Positions 50,101 to 58,441 of a stretch of 64,000 nucleotides of DNA are shown in pieces. The DNA lies in NCBI GenBank assembly GCA_038501785.1, contig JBAMJR010000034.1, positions 558,001-622,000 on the forward strand, given 5' to 3'. The notes under the pieces were generated by a model. It ran no database searches and was not told where the DNA came from. It was given only the letters and a program-made list of their open reading frames with translations. Within the stretch, counting starts at the first letter, position 1. Every line of letters starts with the position of its first letter. The DNA is from Myoxocephalus aenaeus (lineage: Eukaryota; Chordata; Actinopteri; Perciformes; Cottidae). The translations under genes and the position numbers were made by a program.

Positions 50101-53100
50101 GTTTAAACAGATTACAGAGCGTTAGCCACGGTCAAAATATTCAGTAACTGATCATGGAAATTAAATTACAGTGATGCAAATTGAGTTCAATCCATTCCAC
50201 TAAGAACGGGGGACTGAAAAGGGGGGAAATCGCTTATTCAACCACGGTCCTGCCCTGCGTACAATCAAATTAAATATTAATAAAAGAACACAATTGTTTT
50301 CATGTGTATAGATTGCGGGGAGGCGTGGGTTGAAGCGGAGTCGGAGCGTCGATGCCGCTGGCGCTCGGAAGAATGAACACAAACCCGTGAAAGTCCCATC
50401 TGAGAGAGAAGTGGCAGAAAGCCAGAACAGCACTAATGTTTACAGAGCGGGAGGGGACACTCCGACCCGAGCGCTCGGCTCCACGTCTCCCAGAACAGAC
50501 ATGCGTGTGCAGATTTAAATAAGTTTTGTGTTCCAGTCAAGACGAGTTGCTGTTGTTGTTGTGGTAATCGTTGGTTCTGGAAGTGTGTGTGTGTGTGTGT
50601 GTGTGTGCTGACCTCGAGCTGGCTCTGTGCTGGTGTGGTGGTGGTACTAGTGTTGACGTCCCAGAGGGTGGGCACCGTGTTCAGGTTGTCCGGGCTGATG
50701 AAGGGCTGCGCATCAGCATACTCCGACAGCGAGTCAGCCGGAGAGGAGAACAGAGAGTTTGTGGAGAGGTCATCAATGCAGGACAGGTCCTGGAGGCACA
50801 CCAAAAAAAAAAAAAAAGAGAGGAGGTGTTAGGTTCAACCACTGAAACGAGGCAACGTATTGGTGAGCCGACAAAGAGTTTAATACTTCTCAAACAATTC
50901 CTTTACCCTCAAGCGTTATGGGGAAATAATGGAGGACAATAAATCCTCATTACACGTCATATAGTAGACACAACACACAGGTTTTGCAGAATAATAGGCG
51001 CATTCGTAAGAAAAGAAAAAAAGAAAAGTGTATGGATGGGAAAGAACCACAGACAATAAAGGTGGCCCATTCATTCTGGATCTTAGCCAATGCTGCACTC
51101 TTTTGGGAGTAACACGAGTAGCTAAACAAAATGTAATCACACGCAGATGTGTGAGAGTGAGCACGTAAAAAAAAAGAGAAAAAAAGAAAGCGAGGGGCCG
51201 GCATAATGAGAGTGCTTGTGTCTGTGTGTCATTTCAGCTATGGCCGCCTTCCAGTCGCCCCTCTATTCATATCCCGTCCGAGCCATTAGCATGCCGTGTG
51301 CCTTAACTAGCCTCTCACGAGCGACCCCTCGGCCCCCTGGAGACTTATAAACACGGACGTGGGGAGATAGGGGGCGGAGTGATTTGAGGACATGGCGGAC
51401 CACGACAAAGCCCGACAGAGGAGAAGCTGTTTTGGAAATGGGAGCGTGGATCGGTGGTTTTTATTGTACTCATTTGCCTGTGTGCAGCCCTGAATGAGTG
51501 TGCGTGTATATTTATACTCTGTGGATTTATACTCCGGTTCCCACACCCCCATGTTTTAACTGCCCCCTCCAGAGGGCCATGAAGCAGCCGTGAAAACTAC
51601 CAAACTATCATACTACAGTTTTACTCTCTTTTAAAAAGGAAGGGCCTCCGTTTTAGGGACTTGTTCATCACTTAGATGAGCAGATTGACTGTATATGTGC
51701 TCTATAAATGGATCTAACGCCAACGGTAAAACGGCAAGTCGCCGTTTTTTACACTTCGGGTTTTGTCACTAAAATAAAAACTGATTTATTGGTGAGTTTT
51801 ATAACCTCGCTGTGCGAAGCCAAGTAAGCCGGCTGCTCACGGTACCTTCACATTTAGAGTAGAGACATGAGTTGTGTGAATCTTTTCATCCAACTCCAGG
51901 CAGGAGGAGCAAATAAACCTTTTAAGGCCCGGTCGTCTCTGCTGTAAGCAACTTATTTAGTATACTAATATACTTAATTTACACGTCTCTGTAACTCTCT
52001 CGCTTGTAAATATGCTTCCATGTTGTTGTTTTATAGCGCTTCCAAAGTGACACTTTTTCCAGATCTTTTTTTTTTTATTGAAAAACACTGCACACAGTAG
52101 AAGAATGAACCGTCCCTGAAGCGGGACGTGATAAATTGCGACGCAGCCTCGATATCAACGATGTGCTGCGACTGATTAATGCCGAGAAGCTGTGATGACT
52201 TCTGTCACAGCTCAGCTGAAAATGTTTCACCGGCATGAGAGGTCTCTGTGTTGACGTGACTGAATCCTGTGGGAACGGGGCGGCGGCAGCAGCAGCAGCA
52301 GCCGGCCGGACGCAACACAGGCTCACCCCTTGCAGATGCACGAGGAAATCTTTGCCCTCTGACGTTAACTCGCTGTGGGTGTTTTGAGTGCTGGAAAAGA
52401 GCTTTAAAATAAATAAAAGAAAAAGGTAGAGCGGCTCCCTCGCCCTGCAGCTTTCTCTTTCCTTCTCTGCTTCCTGAGGGCAAGATCGGGCACGAGCTCT
52501 GAAAGCAGTTTGATCTGCGTCGTGGACAGCTGAGTGGAACAACTGCCTTGCCTATGGTGACAGAGGTGTAGATGAGAGCCCCCCTCCTCCCGCCCCCCCT
52601 TCACTAACACTTCCCGACACATAACCTGTCACTTTCTACCACGTATCCGTTCTCTTTCTTTCTTATTTGTTTATCCTATCGGCTGTGTGTCTTCCTATCT
52701 TTTTACTGGCAGCCCCTCGCTCTCTAGCCCCCTTTGTGTGTGTGCGTGTGTGTGTGTGTGTGCGTGGCGCTGAGGATAGATAAGTAAACAACAAGGCTCG
52801 GAAAAAGGACACCGTGTCACCAGAGCCATCATTCCACAGAAGCATAATTGTGGAAACACACAGCACATGAGCACACATGTATTCCACCATGGAAAACAGA
52901 GAGTTTTGTTACAAAAGATTAAGAATAAAAAAAGAACATCGATTTAACTCAGATTTTATATGGAAATACAGATTAACTCAAAATAAATGGCTATGGTTAT
53001 GAAACCCGTCATGACTTCAATGTGTTGCCCCGCACTCGACTGACTCAAACTCGGGCTGAAACGAGCCCTAAAAATCTGTTCTGCAAATACGTGAAATGTG

Positions 53101-53542
53101 TTTACACTTGCAGGGTCATCGCTCCGTGTGCTACGTTACGCCGCGATTATGTCACGGAGGCATAATTGTGATGCAACGCCGTCATTAAGACGACCGGGAA
53201 AAAACCACAACGTCCTCCCGACGAGAGAGGAGGAATCACAAACTGCAGCAGGTTGGTTGTGCGCTAACCAAGACGCGGCCGACCTCGGTGCCATGCTAAT
53301 CGAGTTGTTAAGCGGAGCGTAACAGAGGCAGCAGTGTTTGTCCCCCCGGCAGGCCCGTACCGAGGGCTAGTTCATCTACTGTTACGAAGACCGGGTCCTG
53401 CCGAGCGGAGATAAGGCCTGAATTCCAACTGCTCTGATGGTAATCTGGCTCCCTGCACAGCACACAGGCACACAAGCGTAAAACCACTAATCCTGCCGCT
53501 CTCTCTGGCCCTCCTTTTCTCTGCTGCGCATAATAATAATAA

Positions 53543-53575
<33 letters not shown>

Positions 53576-56267
53576 CTGAATGTGTGTTTCCTTTTTTAAT
53601 TGTTTTTAAAAAAGGGGACTGAATCCACTTGAAATTTTGACTGCAAATTCTGAGAAATCCAAAGAAAAATGTGTGTGTGTACATGTACACAGGAGAATAT
53701 GTGAAAAGCCCACGTGCACGTCGTTTATCCTCGCTCCCGTGTTCTTCCTCCACGTCCATCACTCCCCCTGCTATGAATCCTGAAGCCAGCAGCGCGTCCC
53801 TCCCCCCCTTTAAAAGCGACCCCAGTAAAGCTGAAACCGCGGACAAACGCCGGCACTCCTGTGACCACCAGCCAATAACGTGTCGCAATCTTAACAGACT
53901 TACTGTAAAAAAAAATATCTCTGCAAAAGGAGCTTAACACACATATGCATGTGCCCGCTCATCACGTCGGGTACCCAGAGAAGCGGGAAATTGTACTCGA
54001 GTGCCTGGATAATGACAGTTGTCTTGCCTGCCGGTGATTAATGGAGGCACACGACAGCGAGGAGGCTGCAGCAGAAAAAGCCCGTGTAGTGCGGCGCCGC
54101 AGAGCGACACGATGGTTGTGGTCGAAGCTCGGCGGTTATCAGCTCTAAGAATCTGAACTGGAAAAATACACTTGTTCACACAATCCGCCCACAAACAGCC
54201 CGGCTTCACCGTCTGTTACGATGCCGATGCATTTACAGTGATGAGCAATCTGAAATAGTGTCACAAAATACCCTCCCCCGCCTAAAAACATTTTTTTTTT
54301 TAAATCACACTGAAACCTTTATCTAAGCGCAACAAAGTACGTTCAGGCTAAAATAAATATGAGCAACAATTGCTTCGGCAGAAGTGAGTAACAGGCCTTC
54401 CTGATAATAATGACACTGGTTATGACACCTATGATAAGCTCAGGCGCTGCCATACAAGGAAGTTACCAGTCCTATCTTTTTAGCGGGTACTTCTCTTTGT
54501 CTGTAAATGTTGCTCCCTTACTATTAAAAAGGACAGATGGTTCCTAATCACAAATCCTATCAATGATGACAGACCACTTGGGTTAAAATATCCGTGTGGG
54601 TTATCAGATGGGAACCGTCCTGAAGCACATATCCTTTTAAGAATATGTTCAGCAGAAGCAGCTCGGTTATGTTACAACATTACAATTAGGAATAGTTGTT
54701 GATGTGATGCGTGACCTGCTTTTTGTCTTTTATGTATACCTCTTTTTCCCCACCACCACCACCACATTTGGGTTTTGGTCAGATCCTCTGTATCTTGTAC
54801 CCCAGAGGACAGTACATGGACAGCCACCGGCCTCCTGTGACACACGTGGTGTTGCCAGCTGCTACTTCTCAACACAAGTTTCTTTGGCATGTTGGAAACA
54901 GCTGGCATGTCAACATGCTGTCGCTGGTGCAACGACAGGGACTTTGTCTCCTCTTTTTCTGCCCCTTAGTTTACATTAGTGCCACATATTAGAGGCTAAC
55001 AAAAAGCTAATTTGTAGGCAAGAACAACCGTGTATATAGTCTTCGAGTTCGACAACATCCTGTTAAACTCGACAACCTGCCTCTGCCAGGCCATACAAGC
55101 AAAGCAGGCCGGGCCTCGGGCTTCCCCCTCCTACACACTGCCAGCTTTCACAAGACCAGAAAACAAGTCACACCACACACCCACGTGCACACACACACAC
55201 ACACACACACAAACACAAACACACCTCAAATGACCTCATCGGCTCACCCATATGTTGCTGTCACCTCTTGCTTATTTTCTCCACAGACCTTTTTAATACT
55301 CCATCCCCCTTGTTTCCCCATCCCATCTGTCTCCGTCCCTCCCTCCCTCTTTGTGTTTTGATCCCAGTTTTGTTTTCCCACAGAATTATGCAGCTGGAAG
55401 AAGATCCGTTTCATCCAACACTTACTTTTCACCGATTTTTAAATCTGCATGTAGCTCAACATCTTTTTAATGGAGATGTCATCACTGTCAGAGGACAAAA
55501 GATACACCAGTACGCAACATATGATGAAGAAGATGTAGACTTAAACCAATGCCTACTATTGCACACTGTAGTGTTTTCTGTAAGAGAAAAAGCTTTCACA
55601 AAAAGCTGTTAATGGCTGAGGCCCCTTACAGGGTTCAACATTAGAGCAACTGTAACACTTTACCCACTTGGACTTTTTGTTATGATTGTATCATTGTATA
55701 TATAGAGCTGCGGGGAGTGTGTCGTTCTGTAGGCCAACCTGAAAGTTCCCTCGACTAAAAGGATTTGGGATTATTGCAGAAGATAAGTTATCTTCTGGCA
55801 AACACAAATTTATGATACTTACACCTCTTTTCCCAGCAAGATAGTCTTTACAAATGAACACCACTTTTATGACTTTGGTTCACACCCGCCTTCTTTTTTT
55901 ATTTTTAGGGACAAACAAAGACCAGGAACAAAGCTTGTGTTAACCACAGACGTTATTTCGGGCATCACAAAACAATAAACCCATTGACTACGAGACGTAC
56001 CGGATGTGCCTAAATGCTAACTCATTTCCTGGTTTTGGGACTCATCCCTGCCGCACTGTATTCTGTGTAGCTGTAACTCCTGCCTGAGCCTGAAAATGTT
56101 GCTGCAACAATACAATGGGGCTGTGCGAGTCCAAGTATCTGAGAGCTATAACCGCTCTGGTTTGTGATGTCGAAATGTGCAAAACGACACTGTGACCGAG
56201 TTTAGCCACGTCAACGAGACAAGCAGTTGCACTGGAAGCTACACGGTCTTATCGGTCAGTTTCTGTG

Positions 56268-56298
<31 letters not shown>

Positions 56299-58065
56299 GA
56301 GGGGGTGGGATGGAGGGTTATTAAACCAGCCACCACCACACACACTGATGATCAGCTGACTAAAACAACCCCCATCCCAGACTCTCCCCTTCTGGGGTCA
56401 GCTGTCCATGCAGTCAACAAAACCTGATTGATGGCCAGTGTGTGTGTGTGTGTGTGTGTGTGTGAGTGTGTCTTTGCATGTGGTGGGTCTCGGGCCTGGT
56501 ACTAAAAAGCCACCACTAGTGTGTCTCCCCTTCTGTCTGGATTATGTTATGCCAAGATGTCTGCGTGTCCTACATCCCTGACATATCTGTTGGGCTGGGA
56601 CTTTTTTAGCATGGCTCCAAGCGTTTCCTTTTCTTCAAGCAGACACTGCTTGTCCAGCTGTGGGACTGCAAACGCTCAACATCTTACCGCGTACATCTGT
56701 CTATTTACCGTTAATATAAGACACCTAACAAGTAACATTTCAGTGAGATACAGTGACCGTTTTTTTTCAGACATTGCAAATATATTGCTATGTGGAGAAA
56801 ATACCACGTTTGAGCAACACAGGCTTGTTGCGACACATAACACTTACTTATACTTGTGAAATCTCACTCAAGATTTGTTTTCCCAGCCAATTTTGGAGGT
56901 TTTATTTTGATCTCGAAAGGCCTAAATATGACATCTTATTTCAAGAAATCTTACCAGCCAATGTTCACTTGAGTGGTGATGTTTCTGAGGTAGCTTTTCG
57001 TTCCCCATCAGTAGTATGGAGAATACCGGTAGCAGTCAGACCCCTTTGATTTCATTATTGAATTGATTTGCTGCGGTGTGTAATAGTTGAGCACACCAAG
57101 TCTTTTGTGGACAGTAGAAGCCGTCTTTGTATCCACAAATGAGGCTCGAAGACATGCAGACATAAATCAGCTTATCCTGTCCCGGCGCTTTGATCGAGGA
57201 GCCAATTTGTCAAAAAGCCATTGTATTTCATGAGTACACATGGAAAAGCTTTCCAACTTGTTTTGAACCCTTTAGTCACACAACCTTAGGCCAACGAATA
57301 CATTCAAACGCTTTTAAAAACTAAGACAACCAAACGTCTCAGGTCTCAAGCCAAAACTGCTTTTCTTGTGTAATTTTTTAAATGATTGATGATTTGCTTT
57401 TCTTAAATTAAGACCAAGGTCGACTCTCCTTGAAAGCTGTGCTGAAATTAAAATGTGTGAATATTATTTAGAGGAGACAATAAAAAAAGAAATAATAGGA
57501 GCACTGATCTGTTTTCATCGCATTTACATTCTTAATAGTCGTGGGGTCAAAAGACAAGTATTGCGTCATCTCCGTCTAGCCTACAAACGGCCAGGTCTAG
57601 CCTATCCATGACCGACTATACGAGGGCCAATCGGAGTGGCATAGACGGTCCAGCGACCTCCTGACAGGAAAGCCTTCATGCCGTGCCAAGTCTGAGTAAA
57701 GCAAGCCAGGAGGCTGCTCGCTGCTTACGAGCCTCCTGGAATTTTCCAGTGTTTCCATATGTTCTGGAAAGTAAAAGGTTGCCATGTCAAGCGTCCCAGC
57801 TGGCAGCCGAACGACGGCGCCGGTTCAAAGAACCGCTCCGCTGGATGTTCTGCGTAGGGGAGCCCCGAAACCAGCACCGAGCCGACTGCTAGCAGCTAAC
57901 GAGGCTCTACGATCCGCACGGCGCCCGCCAGCAAAGTAATCTATCTGGCAGATTTATATTTCTTTCTCCGGCGAAGAAGGACACGCAGAGTTAAACATGG
58001 GAGAAAGTTGAGAAAATACTAAAAAAGAACAGAGGAAAGAGCCAGAAAAAAAGAGAGGAGAGGAG

Positions 58066-58113
<48 letters not shown>

Positions 58114-58120
58114 AGGACAG

Positions 58121-58156
<36 letters not shown>

Positions 58157-58259
58157 ACAGGACAGAGAGAGAGAGAGAGAGAGAGAGGGGACAGGACAGA
58201 GAGAGAGAGAGAGGGGACAGGACAGAGAGAGAGAGAGAGAGAGAGAGAGGACAGGACAG

Positions 58260-58295
<36 letters not shown>

Positions 58296-58325
58296 ACAGG
58301 ACAGAGAGAGAGAGAGAGGGGACAG

Positions 58326-58403
<78 letters not shown>

Positions 58404-58405
58404 AG

Positions 58406-58441
<36 letters not shown>

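Noticed and set aside
52327..52390. Possible sbno2 exon (HSELTSEGKDFLVHLQG)
   Set aside because: It has fair splice sites and ends in phase 0, but its start needs phase 2, which does not fit the phase-0 exon at 61361. It has no match to the SBNO2 proteins I know.
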